Shown: piece by piece, positions 37,701 through 48,713 of the stretch | How the letters are laid out: the number at the start of each line of letters is the position of its first letter | Numbering within the stretch: position 1 is the first letter of the stretch | DNA from: Undaria pinnatifida | Lineage: Eukaryota; Sar; Phaeophyceae; Laminariales; Alariaceae | Assembly: GCA_012845835.1 (NCBI GenBank) | Contig: JABAKD010000016.1 | Coordinates: forward strand, 7,647,919 to 7,711,918 | Length of the DNA: 64,000 bases | Direction: 5' to 3' | Notes under the pieces: model-generated | Databases searched by the model: none | The model's input: only the letters and a program-made list of their open reading frames with translations | Told to the model about the DNA's origin: nothing | Program-made: the position numbers and the translations under genes

Positions 37701-40700
37701 CCGTTCGGATACCGTGCATAAGAGACTTTTCGAACAAAAGGGGCACCTCAGAGAGGAAGTTTATGATGAGGAGCATATTAAGACGTCGTTCTGTCCGCCC
37801 TTGCACTCACAGCGGCGCATGCGCACGTGGTTTTCATGTACGGCACCTCAGGAGTGATTTGGTCGGCGTCATTTGTTAGCTTGCACATCTCGCCGGCAGT
37901 AGCATCCACCCGCTGTCCGTTCTAGAACTTCACCCTCGACTCGAGGACAAAACAGTTGGCATTTATGTGGGATACGTTTTGGAGTAGGAAAAGGGACAGG
38001 AGCAATCACTTCACGATACTTTGACGCGAATACCGACGAAAAGGCAGACACGTGCACAGGCGAGACACCAGGTGCACGCTTTGCGCCTTTGATTGGATAG
38101 TTTTCTGGAGTGCCCGTCGAGGAGCAACGACAACGAACGGTGAAACATCCCTTTCTCGCATCCGAGGGTCAAATGTAACGTGTTACATCTCTATCTACAG
38201 TTTCTTCAGCGACAATGCATGATAACGCTGGTGACAGGATGCAACTATTCCAACATTGGAAGAGAGAGAGAAGAAGATGGCCGCCTGAATGCAAGCTGGG
38301 GAGGGTGCACAATCAGTGTCATGTATGGCCCTAGTTTTGTTAGGCCATAAACCTTCGCATCCTTACAATGCCGGTACGGAGTACGTCGGGCTTTCACCGA
38401 CCAGGCAGACATTGCCTGCTCCAAGCTTGAAACCGCTGTGAATAAAGTGGTAGTCAAGTCGCGTGGAGGGTAGGCTGAATCCTACTAACGACCGCTTGTG
38501 AGGCGCACTTCGGCCCCTTATGCGTACTTTCTTGCATATGGACCACATAGTCGAACGGCTTGGTTGTTGGACGGGTGTGACCACTTCACGAAACCACAAT
38601 GGGTATACTCTGCATTTGCCTCGCGGGTGCCTGACCACATGCACACTACGGGATACGATCACCGACCTTGCACGGAGTTAAGGCTATGGTTCACTGTGCT
38701 TGGGTATGACACTGCAATGGCATTAGGGAGGTCCCACAGTAGAATGTTTTTATTGAAGTGATAAGATCTGAGCGGCATATCCCGGGTTTGGCGGCAATTT
38801 CCATGATGATGGAATACCCGAGTCCGCACTCTACTGATCTATTTTCTTGGTGGATGCGTGGATGCTCGAGTTGAGCGTTTAGTATACAACATGGCGTATT
38901 TGACGATCGGCCGGCAACCCCACCACCTCAACACTGTCCGTACGACGGGTGAGCACGCTACGCTTCGAGGACCACGGAACCGTTCTCCACCTCGACCAAT
39001 AGCACCCAACTCGACCATCACACATGGTTACCGCAAGAAAAGGCGGCGTCCTGCTTGTCTAGTTCTTCACGAAGTAAGTGGTGTGGTTGACGTCGTCGTT
39101 GCCAACCAACGCCAACCCCAGGTTTAAGGGGGAAGGGGGCGGGGGGGGGGGGGGCAGTAAGAACCGTAACAACCCAACAGCGTTACCTTTTGCTGCCATT
39201 CATGGCGTACAGAAGCTCCACGTCGGCCAAGGCAGCAATAAGCTTGTCCCTGTGTGCCCGGGATGCCCGTCGCGGAACGTCCATTCCGTTCTGATTGCAG
39301 AGGGCCAATATTCCTGATAGCAGACGTTTATGTTTGGGCCGAAAATGTCACGATGTGCGTAGCAGTGGTGATACCCGTTATCTTCCTCCTCGAGTATCAG
39401 TGCGGCAGGGGTATGCTTTACCCGGGGCAATGGTCGAGGGGGTGCTCCCATTTCCACTACCACTCCCATTTCCACAGCCACGTTGGCGCCGAGCAACGAA
39501 ACATTCAATTCCGAGCATGTCGTGAAACCAAAAAAAGCCCAAAACAAACGAAAGAACCGCAAAAACATGACGCAAGCCACTCACGCGAGCGGCCCTTTAG
39601 CCGCTGAAATAGAAAGACTTAAAAATGCTCCTCCGGCCGTAAGGCAAAGTGCTCCGTCTCGAAAGGAGATGCGTGGTCGATGGCCAAAGGACTTACCAAG
39701 GCACACAACAAAGTACACCCCCTGACCTGACCCTAACCCTAACCCTAAGTCGACTGGCAAAGTTATGCTACGGTTGAGAGAGTCATTGTTTTACCGCTAA
39801 AAAACAGGGATGTACGTTACGGCAGAATTGTGGAAAATTTTATTACCGGAGGTTACAGGACATCGGTTTGTCTTGCTGCGTGCGGCTGTTACGGAGAAAA
39901 CAGGAGGATGGAAAATAACCATTATCCCCGAGCTTTCCAACTTATCCATGATAAACTCACTACATAAAATATGTTACAAAAGAAAATGACAAAATGCGTG
40001 CACCGCGTGTACCTGATTATGCTCCATGAGCACGATGATAGTCGAACGTCAGGTATCCGAGGTACTCCGAGCAGTACCTCGTACAGAACGTACTATAGGT
40101 ATGCTATTATACCAACAACGTACCCAGCAGTTCAGGTAGCATCGGCAGAGCTAGCTCTCACTACCGATGGTCCTCGTTACTACAGCAGAGCATGCTGCCG
40201 TGGTGTACGGGTGCGTGAGTATGTCGACCCTTGTGCCTGCACTGCTGCTACGCTGCGATGTTGTAAGAGAGGAAAGTAGACTAAAAATAGACTAAAAACT
40301 GTCGATCAACAAATGCTACCGCCAACGTTTGCCTTCTATACTCGATTTCCACCACATCTACCCCCGCTCAACCCTTCACGTATATCTCGGACGATGTCAG
40401 GAACCCCGATGAGATTTTGCCATTTTTTTTCCTCCGACTCCATTTCGATCGTATTGGACACAGCATGCAACGATCGCATTGCTCTCGTCATTCCATCTGG
40501 GGTGTTTGGTAAGTGTGCAGGTTTTGCAAGTTTATAACACGTGAGCCTATTTCCCTTTATTTTGTATATTTTGGGATGATGAAGGTGAGAATCGAACTCC
40601 CACGACCTCTCTCTTCAGAGTCTCATATCCTGCCTCCGACGCCATTGAGAGGAAACTGGACTAAAAATGTCCATCAACAGATGCGAACACCACGAATATT

Positions 40701-43700
40701 GTATTACTTATACTCGATTTCCACCTCATGTATCCAAAGGGTTTCCACTAACTGTGGATGCTTTTTCTTACCGGGAATGGGGGACACACTTTTGTCACGG
40801 CCAAAAAGCTTATTACGCACGGTTTTTCTTCGTTGCGCGTCATTGCTCGTGACGGCCGTAACGTGCATCCCTTCTAAAAACAACGCAGCTCTCTTGCGCC
40901 ACTGAATACCTGACCAAGGCTGCCATAGGAGAGGGTGCTTCCCTCGTTTTTACTACCGGTGATAGCCTACGCGCACGAGTGGCTCTGAGCCTCGCTCAAA
41001 ACACGGACTTGAGAGCACATTTTTTTTTGGCCCAGCGAAAAAAACACACGGATCCCGGGCGGCACTAAGTATCGCGAAAACCGAGAGAGAGCACCAAAAG
41101 AACGTGCGAGATTGCAATGAAATAGGGTAGACACTCGCACTGTTCCTGAAAGAACATGGCCCAAAATACCGTACCGTACCGTAGCCTTGGAGAGACGCGT
41201 ACTGTGGTAGCGGTGCACCTTTCGGGCTCTTTGAGGCTCCTTCCTCACTTAAGTGGTTCCTTATCTCACCAACCAACCAACCAACCAACCAAGAAAAAAA
41301 CTGACGCCGAGAAAAGCAAAATGCAACCGATGAGCAATCAATCCCATAGCCTAAGGGTGTGCAACAGATAACGCTATAAAGACACCAACACGCTAAATAC
41401 TAAATACTCCGAGTTCCCATGATATTGGGCACAGCTGTTTGTTGGTCTAATTGAGTAGCCCCGTCAGCCACAAATAACTTGGCCGACAAATGCTATCATG
41501 GCACACCCCTCCCTATCGTAGCACGTGCCTGCCATGTAGATTTGTCTTGGTCACTTACCAGCCAGAGCGGCGAGCTGCTCCTCCCCGCGGCGCACGCCAG
41601 GCAAGTTCTTCGCAAAGCTTTCCGCCAACATCTGAAGGTAAAAATGATGCGGTTTTCCTCCAGCGGATTCTCCGCCGCCACCGCCACCACCACCACTACC
41701 TGCATTCGCCACAGCCTCCCCTGCGTTCTTGGAGCTCAGCAAGACCTGTCCCCCTGTGTGCTGCTGTTGTTGCATCATCCTCGACACGAACGTGTCTGGG
41801 AAGTCGACGTCGTGGTGGATCAACTCTTGGTCGACCGCGGTGACGTTTGTGGCATCGCGGAGGACCAACCGACCGAGCACCTGTGTGTTGCCCATCATCG
41901 TTTTACGGTCCGGATTGTAGCGCGCAATAATAGGTTTCCCCGCACCAAAACTCTTTCCGCAGGCGGTTTGATTTTCGTTGGGGCAGGAGTTCACGCAGTG
42001 AAAACTCGAATAGCTACGCAACTTAACCAAGAGCACTAGTGTGGGCATCGTGGTTGGTGAACTGTGGGTTGACTGCGGTCGCGTTTGTGCTTCGCGTAGA
42101 ATCAACCGACCGAGCACCTGTTTGTTGTCCGTCATCGTTTTTTACGGCCCAAACTATTGCGTTCAATACAATTGGTCACCCGCAAAGCACATCTTCAGAG
42201 GGCGGTTGGTTGGCGCACGTTGGGGTAGGAGTTGACGCAGTGAAAACTCAAATTTTCCTGCGTGTGGTAGGGCTGTGGATTGACCGATTACTTTTGTTTT
42301 CAACTTTTACTCTCCGGCTCAACTCGTCAGAGCTATTACCCAATAAGTGACCTTCTGGACAAGCCGTAGTCACAGGTGTATTCCCTCCTCCTCCCCCCCC
42401 CCTTGGTACTTACCTTCATTTTATCTCCCATAGGGTTCACCATTTCCCCTTTCCAGCTTTGTATACTCGTCGATTGGCATCCAATTGACAAGTCGCCGAT
42501 TAGGTATTAGCTGGCTAGGTATTACTATTGCAGTTATTAAGAGTTTCGTGCGGTAATTTGCGAACCTCTGCAACTTTGCGCCTCGCTGGCGTGTGCGGGT
42601 TTGTGATTCAAGTGTAGCAAATACCAAAGTCAGTTAGTTTGGCCTACTCTGTCACCCAAATGGTATCGGCCAACTCACTGTCCTAGTGGTTGATGTCCCT
42701 TACCGAAAACACGCTCTGGAAAGGCTGCGGAGGACGTGTGAGACCAGGGGCGAGACATCACATACAGGGCGTTTAAAATAATACATATGGGCGTCATAAT
42801 TGATTGGGCAAGCGTTTGCCGCCTTGGCTCCAAGCTTCGTCGCCTATTCAGCATCTGCAGTAGGGACGATATTTCGGGATACCAATATTTACACCTTGGA
42901 GGGAGGCACTGCCTGCATCATGCTTAGCGCTCACCGGTAAAACCGAAGGCACTCACCGTAGCGCGGAGAGCGGGGGAGTACCCGCCATGTGACCGTGGAG
43001 ATGGGTTCCGAAAGGCAGAGAGCTGAAGAAAAAGGGAAAAGGCAGCAAATAAGATTGGCGAAACGAACCAAAATTATTTTTCAAAAGTATATACCTTGTG
43101 GCAGAATTGCATGAGATCGGGCTCCAGCACTCTCCAGTCTTCGTCTGAAAAGGCGGGTCTCGACGGGACATCTGGGCTCCTGGTCGTCGGTATTCCCCCC
43201 GGCTTCGTTCTCTCCGGTGGGTTAAACGCCGTTGTACTAGAATCGCCGACCGCCTCGGTACCGTTCCGCGCAGTCGATAGGTCTCCCGTCGCCGCAGCCG
43301 CAGCCGTTTTCGTTGTCGCCTCATCGTTTTGATGCGGCGCGGAAGAGGTGTTTCTGGATGTCGTCGCCTCCCCTAGCAATGCTTCCTCTTCTCCTGATGT
43401 TCCAACCTGCCCTTTCTCTCTGTTAACAAACCTTACTTTCCGGCTTGGAATGCCATTATTATGCTGCGTATTCCCTCCCCTACTAACCGTCCCTCCCTGC
43501 CCCGCTTCGTTTTTGTTTTCAGATGAATCCACGTATTTTTCGCTGTTAATGCAGGGTGAAAATAGTTCAGATGAATAAGCTCCCTCTACGGTAACGGCCA
43601 CAGGGACGGTGTATGATACCGCCGACGCCGTTTGTTGAACCTCAGGAAGAGAGGTAGCACTGTTTGCGTTCTTTGTGGGGCTGGTACCGACGCCGATAGG

Positions 43701-43997
43701 AGGGTCGGCACGCGCAGTGCGGCCGAACGGCAACTTCGCTGTTTTAGCGTGGGTTTCCGTAGCAGAAGCGGTGGCGTTGTTGTTGCTTTGCGCCTGGGAG
43801 TTATTAGTTCTTCCCGTTACTCCGCTTATGTTTGGCGCCGTGTTAGGATATTTGTGGTGGTGGTGGTGGTGGTGGTGGTTTTGGTGGTGGTGGTGGTGGT
43901 GTTGGTGGTGGTGGTCTCGACGCTGGTGGGATTTCAATATGTGATCCAATGCTGCGGCTAGCTCGTACGGAGAGAGTCCTCCGTGAGACAGTCGCAC
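31716..43997 (-). CDS. Large multi-exon gene of unknown function (partial)
   Basis: Minus-strand exons, in order: 43997-43095, 41880-41559, 39313-39187, 37600-37435, 36950-36699, 35274-35194, 34240-33679, 32931-32768 and 31937-31716, about 930 codons. Phases agree at every junction except 37435 to 36950, where an exon is missing or misplaced. Exon 1 starts VRLSHGGLSPYELAAALDHI and has a His-rich tract from a GTG microsatellite, then Ser/Thr/Gly-rich sequence, ending DEDWRVLEPDLMQFCHK. Later blocks are helical: EEQLAALAGILALCNQNG, QAYLEYMHLAHVFTTPRRFA, LRLLEAARLTLERFGES, VDKIIDCLRLLAGVYLS, REAVDNMFRKWPVVIERVG. No catalytic motif or known domain was recognised. The protein looks like alternating helical modules and disordered Gly/Ser-rich linkers. 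Neither the start codon nor the end is identified; the putative membrane-protein gene upstream could be its 5' part. Confidence 0.6.
33631..33678 (-). other. Alternative read-through end of the 34.2-33.7 kb exon
   Basis: If the weak donor GTACTC at 33678 is not used, the frame continues to a TAA at 33633-33631, giving a premature C-terminus VLDASSTFPACTPNI. The next exon at 32931 is in phase with donor use. Confidence 0.3.
34587..34651 (+). mobile_element. LINE 3' end with (AAC)n tail, truncated copy
   Basis: CCTGTGACCACGGCCTTGATC, then GCAAGTTAATGTGAG and (AAC)n with one interruption. Same 3' terminus as 19571-19674 and 48614-48714. Antisense within an intron. Confidence 0.6.
35395..35862 (-). 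mobile_element. Dispersed 0.5-kb repeat, copy 2 (inverted)
   Basis: Reverse-complement match to 10797-11335 over its length with indels; its ORF is broken. It lies just upstream, in sense, of the exon at 35274-35194. Confidence 0.6.
36946..37179 (-). CDS. Possible alternative terminal exon
   Basis: An open frame ending in TGA reads DIDYAYMYSRNTPCFLVTTP, then DPQNVSPSVLLRTLPNAHLD and so on; it looks coding and has a strong acceptor TTTTCTTCGTAG at 37129-37128. It overlaps the start of exon 36950-36699 in another frame and may be an alternative 3' end of the gene or the missing exon. Confidence 0.3.
   Translation of the reverse strand, partial: CQADIQQLSPSKFSIFFVDIDYAYMYSRNTPCFLVTTPDPQNVSPSVLLRTLPNAHLDLRDSKHAGCAAAFDSFCTA
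38250..38425 (-). mobile_element. LINE 3'-UTR unit
   Basis: Same unit as at 12.35-12.68 kb (GGCATTGTAAGGATGC, GGTTTATGGCCTAAC, GGCCATACATGACAC in sense). In an intron of the 31.7-44 kb gene, same strand as the gene. Confidence 0.5.
39640..39751 (+). mobile_element. LINE ORF-end fragment joined to telomere-type repeat
   Basis: GTGCTCCGTCTCGAAAGGAG and GCGTGGTCGATGGCCAAA match the LINE end at 15.63-15.66 kb. It is followed at 39730-39749 by three CCCTAA-type units. Confidence 0.5.
40268..40730. mobile_element. Direct repeats flanking a tRNA-like sequence
   Basis: Repeats at about 40268-40358 and 40646-40730 share GAGGAAA.T.GACTAAAAAT, GTCxATCAACARATGC and TATACTCGATTTCCACC. Between them is a tRNA-like segment (40578-40655, minus). 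The layout recalls the TRIM elements but no LTR ends are clear. Confidence 0.35.
40578..40655 (-). other. tRNA-derived pseudogene or SINE head
   Basis: The minus strand carries AATGGCGTCGGAGGCAGG (box A-like) and GTGGGAGTTCGATTCTCAC (T-arm with TTCGATT loop, box B). It resembles the internal domain of the TRIM elements (AATGGCGTCGTCGACAGG...). The acceptor stem and anticodon arm do not fold as a standard tRNA. Confidence 0.45.
42041..42258 (-). pseudogene. Decayed duplicate of exon 41559-41880 acceptor region
   Basis: Tandem copy of 41812-42014, which spans the upstream intron end, the acceptor and the start of the exon. It keeps the acceptor and CAG|GTGCTCGGTCGGTTG but then diverges and loses the frame (VLGRLILREAQ against VLGRLVLRDAT). 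It lies 27 bp from the parent segment. Confidence 0.75.
42350..42490 (-). repeat. Dispersed repeat family B, copy 1
   Basis: In sense: AATCGACGAGTATAC, AACCCTATGGGAGATAAAATG, a G-run, ACACCTGTGACTACGGCTTG. Related copies at 49130-49245 (+) and 59020-59165 (-). The CCTGTGACCACGG block is also the start of the LINE 3' end, suggesting a SINE/LINE pair. Confidence 0.5.
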
Positions 43998-44348
43998 CTG
44001 CCAGTGAAGAGCGGATAGCACAGAAATTGTAAGAATCGGTGGAAAAATTAAGAAAAAAGATGAAACTATTTTTAAAAAATCGCACGTATGATAGAAGAAA
44101 CGATAGTATAGAGATAAGATCCGACTGAAGTTGCAAGCACTGGACCGTGTTACGCACTACAGAAGCACCTGGCACAGCGAGCACCACACTTGAACAGCAC
44201 AACAATGAGCTCTTCAAAGCACCGTTTATAGACGGTGCGATAACGTGTACCAGGGCGTTACGGCTGTGTTATTAATTTATTTTTTATGCTGATGACCCAG
44301 GCTACGGCGTACGGGGGTAACCTTTGGGGTCTACTTTGGAATTGACGT

Positions 44349-44504
44349 GGGGTGACTCGCGCGAGTTGGCCCCCGTGTTGCTTTACGGTTTTGTGGTTCC
44401 GTGCTGCTTTAATTGGCGATATGAATCCGCCATGGAACGGTAAGCTACGCTGCGCCAAAAATGTCACCCAGCGTGTTTTTGTCCATGAGATACAGAGTCA
44501 CTAG
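44349..44504. repeat. Dispersed repeat family C, copy 1
   Basis: Begins GGTGACTCGCGCGAGT and ends GAGATACAGAGTCACTAG; shares GGCGATATGAATCCGCCATGGAACG with 47337-47498. Confidence 0.5.
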
Positions 44505-45713
44505 GGAGGGCGAGTGGTGAAAGCCGGGTAGCGAAAATAGAGGTATTAAAGGTGTTAGCATCCCCCAAATCGCAGCCTTGGTCACATTTCCACCCATTTC
44601 ATTGTCGTAACAGCTACCGTAGCAGTTGGTTGCGAGCTCAAGGCGCTGCTTAGGGTCGTTCAAAAACAAAAGCTGACGAATCGTGGCAAAAGAACGTGAC
44701 ATTTTGATGGATGGCGTGCTTTTGTCACGAATTAATTGTGAAAAGCGTTTTCATAAAAATCACAAAAAAAAAAAACAATGTCACCGTTCGTGACTAAAAA
44801 CGTGACTAAAAAACAAAAACAATGCCTATATTCGCACTTACTTGTCACGAATTGTGGTAGTGGGACGAATAATGGTGCTTTGTTTCGTTTTCGAGTAATG
44901 AACCCATGGTGGCAGACCATGCTATTCTTAGGGCGAGTATAGTCGTGTACTGTCGAAATACACACCACATGTTGATCTACTACTGTAACTTTGATCGAAT
45001 TTGACGATTTGTTCCTCGTCGACGGAAATCGTCCCTGCACCATGACACCTAATTATGGCGCCAGCAAGTAGATTGTTAGAGATGAAACTTATTTAGGGCC
45101 ATCATTTTTTATGGACTTTATTCTGATTATCCTTTTTCGTCAAAAATCGTTCCTCGGAGTACACTATTAATGTGCGGTTCACTTTTCAGGAATCTCAAAA
45201 AAGAGACGTCGCCTCTCACCAGACAAAGGGCGGCGCGGAGCAAGCGGCCGCGGAGACCCTTGGAAGACACGAGTCGGTGCATTCGAAGCCTCGCCACATC
45301 AAGGGTGCACTCCGCCTGCATCTGTGTCGAAAACACGGGTGGCACGCGCACGAGGGACAGGAATCATAGATGGTTGGTCTAACAGGTGGTCAGGAATGGC
45401 ACACGTGTAGACAAAGGTCGAGCAAAGGGTATACCGTTTTCAGGCATGGAAGCGCACTCGTGCGCTTGCGTCAGCTCTGCTGCGTGCACGCGCACGCTCG
45501 TTCTGGACTGAAAATGGGTCTACTTGAAAAGCATTTCGGGAGTAACGTAGACAGACCCTCCTCTGAGAGAGCCAAAAGGAAGCTGATCGGCAATCGAATT
45601 CCGTTGCCGGCGCCATCGCGCCATACTCTATCCGGCATTATCGTAGTTGGAGGAGCGCCTTGTGTGGCACAGCAACGCACGTCAGAGTGATGCACAAACC
45701 AAAGAGACCGGGA
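44505..45713. other. Intergenic or intronic stretch with two minus ORFs
   Basis: ORFs at 44445-44702 and 44732-45043 (minus) have moderately protein-like composition but no domain and no splice partners. The first overlaps repeat family C. Not accepted as genes. Confidence 0.35.
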
Positions 45714-46633
45714 TCACTCGTGTCTTGCCAGTAACGCCGCAGACTCCCGGAACGCCGTCACGTCTCCATCGCTAATTTCTCCGCTGACGCCTCCCACACT
45801 GCCACCGTCGCAACTGTCGCCTTCCCCAGCACCAACGGCAGCAACAGAGTTGCGAGTCGCCGATGGCGATGAAGGTGCTGAAGCATGTTTCATTGTGTGC
45901 GCGTTGTGGAGACCGGGTGCAAGCCCGGATCGAGCCAGCGAACCGTCGTAGCAGATAGCCTCCGTCACGCCCACCAAGAACTGCATCACGTTCGACATCA
46001 TACGGGTGTTCAACGAGAGATGGATGGGGGGGGGGGGGGGGGGGCTGCGATCAATGCGTCAACGCCGATCACTCACAGTCATTCCCAGAAAGGAGAACAA
46101 AACCATGTACGCACGGAGTCTAACCCCCGTGACGAGAGTGGGTTCTACAGTAGCTACAATATAAATCGTACTGGAAGAGAAACAAAAAAAGCTAGGGTTA
46201 TGCAACAGGCCCACGCTCGCCTGAATGTTAGCGGTTTTCTCCTTTAGGATGATGTCCGATTCCACCCACTCCAGCAGGCAACCGACGCGATGCCTCCGGA
46301 ACACCGCATCGATCACCTGAACAAGAAACAATCGTGTGAGTCAGGTGATGCTGTACCTCGACGCGAGCTATGCATCGCGTGAAGACCCGCCCGAACAGCA
46401 TGCTCACAGGGTGCAGAAAGTGGTGGGATGCTTTCCTGAAACCCAGAAAGGATGCCTACCTGGTGGTAATTCCGAACCACACCATGGATCACTTTCGGCA
46501 CGTTCCGACGAATACTACGGTAGGCATGAAGATATTTTTTCTCTCGGGCTGCTGACTTGAGGAGCGCTACAATCGCCCCAAAAGCCTGACTTATGACTAA
46601 AATAAAAGAGACAACGGCGGTGGACGATTCCAT
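45714..46633 (-). CDS. Putative small membrane protein, three exons
   Basis: Exons 46633-46460 (ATG start), 46316-46077 and 45980-45714 (TGA), all phase 0, 226 residues. Donors are GTAGGC and GTGAGT; acceptors end TTCAG and GATGCAG. Residues about 5-26 (AVVSFILVISQAFGAIVALL) and about 120-147 (around YMVLFSFLGMTFLVGV) are hydrophobic and likely membrane-spanning; the C-terminal third is Ser/Gly/acid-rich. No AG occurs for about 90 bp upstream of the ATG, which supports it as a first exon. A GAC|GTGACG donor at 45761 would link in phase to the exon at 43997, so this may be the 5' end of the large downstream gene. Within exon 2 a T-rich tract ending TCTTCCAG hints at an unresolved intron. Function unknown. 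Confidence 0.5.
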
Positions 46634-46644
46634 GGTCGAGGTAC

Positions 46645-46740
46645 ACAAACAGTGAAATATAGTGAAATATTGTGAAATATAGTGAAATATAGTAAAATAT
46701 AGTACAATATGGTAAAAACATACTGAAATATAGTAAAAAG
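46645..46740. repeat. AT-rich tandem repeat (GTGAAATATA) upstream of the membrane-protein ATG
   Basis: About nine 10-11 bp units of TGAAATATAG, covering the expected promoter/5'-UTR of the gene starting at 46633. Confidence 0.7.
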
Positions 46741-47336
46741 ACTATCAAGCAGGCACATGCTGCGGCAGAAGTGACACGCACCATTCTGCCTCACCCCCCG
46801 AAAGCGACTATGAACGAAGCCAATGGCCTACGCATACGGAGGGATACAACAACAACAACAAAAACTACAGATAGATGATTGAAAAAAACAAGAACGATAT
46901 TCCGAGGATTTTTTGGGGCCAAGGAGCCCCTGTCATTCAGCGAACAGGGAAAAAAAAAAAAAAAAAAAAAAAAAAAAACGGAAAATAAAATGCTACGATA
47001 GAGGCATTTATAGTACTTTGTGGGAGGGGGGGAATGCTTTCCGAGTGGCCGGGCTCTAACTCCCAAGATGTTTTCCTAGTCGAACTCCAAGTGTTTTGTC
47101 ACCCATCTCGGGACTGCGCGTGCTATTAATAAAAGGGTTTGATAACCCGAAACCGTCGGAAAACGCCGTGTTTTCGATTTGCGTTTTTTTTTTGCACACC
47201 TCGAGGTCATATACTCGTATATATATTTACCCGAAGGCTACGATAGGGGGGGGGGGGGGGGGGGGGGGGGTTACTTTCACTTTTTTGGAGGCTTTTTTTT
47301 TCAAGATTTTTTTTTTTTTTTTCGCAGTAGCCCGGG

Positions 47337-47498
47337 GGTCACTCGCGCGAGTGACCCTCCTGTTCCCTTGCGCTGTTGAGCTCTTTGCGGTGATTAAATT
47401 TTGCGATATAAATCCGCAATGGAACGTTCGCGCAATAAGAAAAAAAAAAACGTCTGAATTTAGTTGTTGATCCGTGAGATACGGAGTCACTCGCGCGA
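47337..47498. repeat. Dispersed repeat family C, copy 2
   Basis: Starts with the perfect 20-bp palindrome GGTCACTCGCGCGAGTGACC and ends GAGTCACTCGCGCGA; see 44349-44504. Confidence 0.55.
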
Positions 47499-47739
47499 AA
47501 ATTGGGGTACCCGGTACGTGAAAATTGGGGTACCCGGTATGTGAAAATTGGGGTACCCGGTATGTGAAAATGGGGGTACCCGGTATGTGAAAATTGGAGT
47601 ACCCGGTAGTGAAAATTGGAATACCCGGTAGTGAAAATTGGGGTACCCGGTAGTGAAAATTGGGGTACCCGGTAGTGAAAATTGGGGGTACCCGGTAGTG
47701 AAAATTGGGGTACCCGGTATGTGAAAATTGGGGTACCCC
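47498..47739 (-). repeat. Minisatellite GAAAATTGGGGTACCCGGTATGT
   Basis: Eleven units of 20-23 bp with a GGGTACCC palindrome in each. The minus ORF over it (FHYRVPPIFTTGYPN-like) is a by-product. Confidence 0.85.
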
Positions 47740-48054
47740 CCCCCCCCTGCCGCAGCCTTGGTGTTGTACTTGTACTTTGTGTGGGCTTGCACTTTCAGCT
47801 CGCTCGATTTGTGGGGTATAGAGGAGCTCCTCAAGAAGCGATAATCGACAGAAAAAATGTTGGCGCACCCCTACAATAGCATGCGCGTGTGTCTAATCGT
47901 ACACGAAGTATAGCACACGTCACACAAAAATATATATATTTTACCTATAGACTATGTAGATATATTTTATATTGGGTATACCAATTTGGGCGGAAATAAA
48001 AGGGGGGCGCCGAGGCACTACTACTGCAATATGAATACAAAAGGATTATTGTAT

Positions 48055-48477
48055 CTATATATTCGTCCACGGGAGTATGTTAGTTAACAATCCCCGCCAG
48101 AAGGATTTTTTTTGGCCAAAAACTGAAATCCCTGTCGCAGCACGCGTGCTCCGAAGTCTATAAGCAATACGCTCTGGAACGAACACCGAACCGAGTGGTC
48201 GCCACGTCAGTCCCTGTATGTCACACAACGCACAATGCAAGGGCCCGACCTGTTTTTTGGTCTCAGCATCCAGGCCTGTCTTTCTCCTGAGCATGTGCCA
48301 GCCCCAGCCGTCCACCCCACACAGCAACTGCTGGCATGAGCTCCCCGGGGCACAGGTTGCGATCACCTGGGGTCGTAAAAAACCGTCGTTGAATAAAGCG
48401 CGACTCGATTTGACGGCGAGGGGGAGGCGCGGCGTGGAAGCCGCGTTTGTGGGGAATCCTGCATTTCGTATTTCGAC
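48055..48477 (-). CDS. Candidate exon or small 3'-terminal exon, unknown
   Basis: Follows a good acceptor (TTTTCTCCTCCAG). The open frame reads VEIRNAGFPTNAASTPRLPL... then LLCGVDGWGWHMLRRKTG and GPLHCALCDIQGLTWRPLGS, to a stop at 48055. Composition is protein-like to about 48140; an internal donor GTGATC could end the exon early. No domain recognised and phase partners unknown. Confidence 0.35.
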   Translation of the reverse strand, partial: VEIRNAGFPTNAASTPRLPLAVKSSRALFNDGFLRPQVIATCAPGSSCQQLLCGVDGWGWHMLRRKTGLDAETKKQVGPLHCALCDIQGLTWRPLGSVFVPERIAYRLRSTRAATGISVFGQKKSFWRGLLTNILPWTNI

Positions 48478-48599
48478 CTGGAGGAGAAAATGTGAGCACT
48501 GCGGTGAGGGTAGGATTTTTCGGGCACGCGACATATTTCTGTGGGGGCGCGTACTGCGGCAGCGGTAGTAGCGGTAGCACACTGGGTTATTCCTCAGCT

Positions 48600-48657
48600 C
48601 CAGAGTGACTGGAGCCTGTCCTGTGACCACGGACTTGATTATGCGAGTTAATGTGAG

Positions 48658-48713
<56 letters not shown>

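Noticed and set aside
40578..40655. Functional tRNA gene
   Set aside because: A good T-arm but no matching acceptor stem or regular anticodon arm.
41479..42039. Plus ORF of 186 codons
   Set aside because: Antisense to the spliced exon 41559-41880 and its duplicate; the minus strand has splice sites and continuous protein sequence.
47227..47868. Minus ORF of 213 codons (YPNFHYRVP repeats)
   Set aside because: Covers the GGGTACCC minisatellite and a poly-C run; no splice or domain support.
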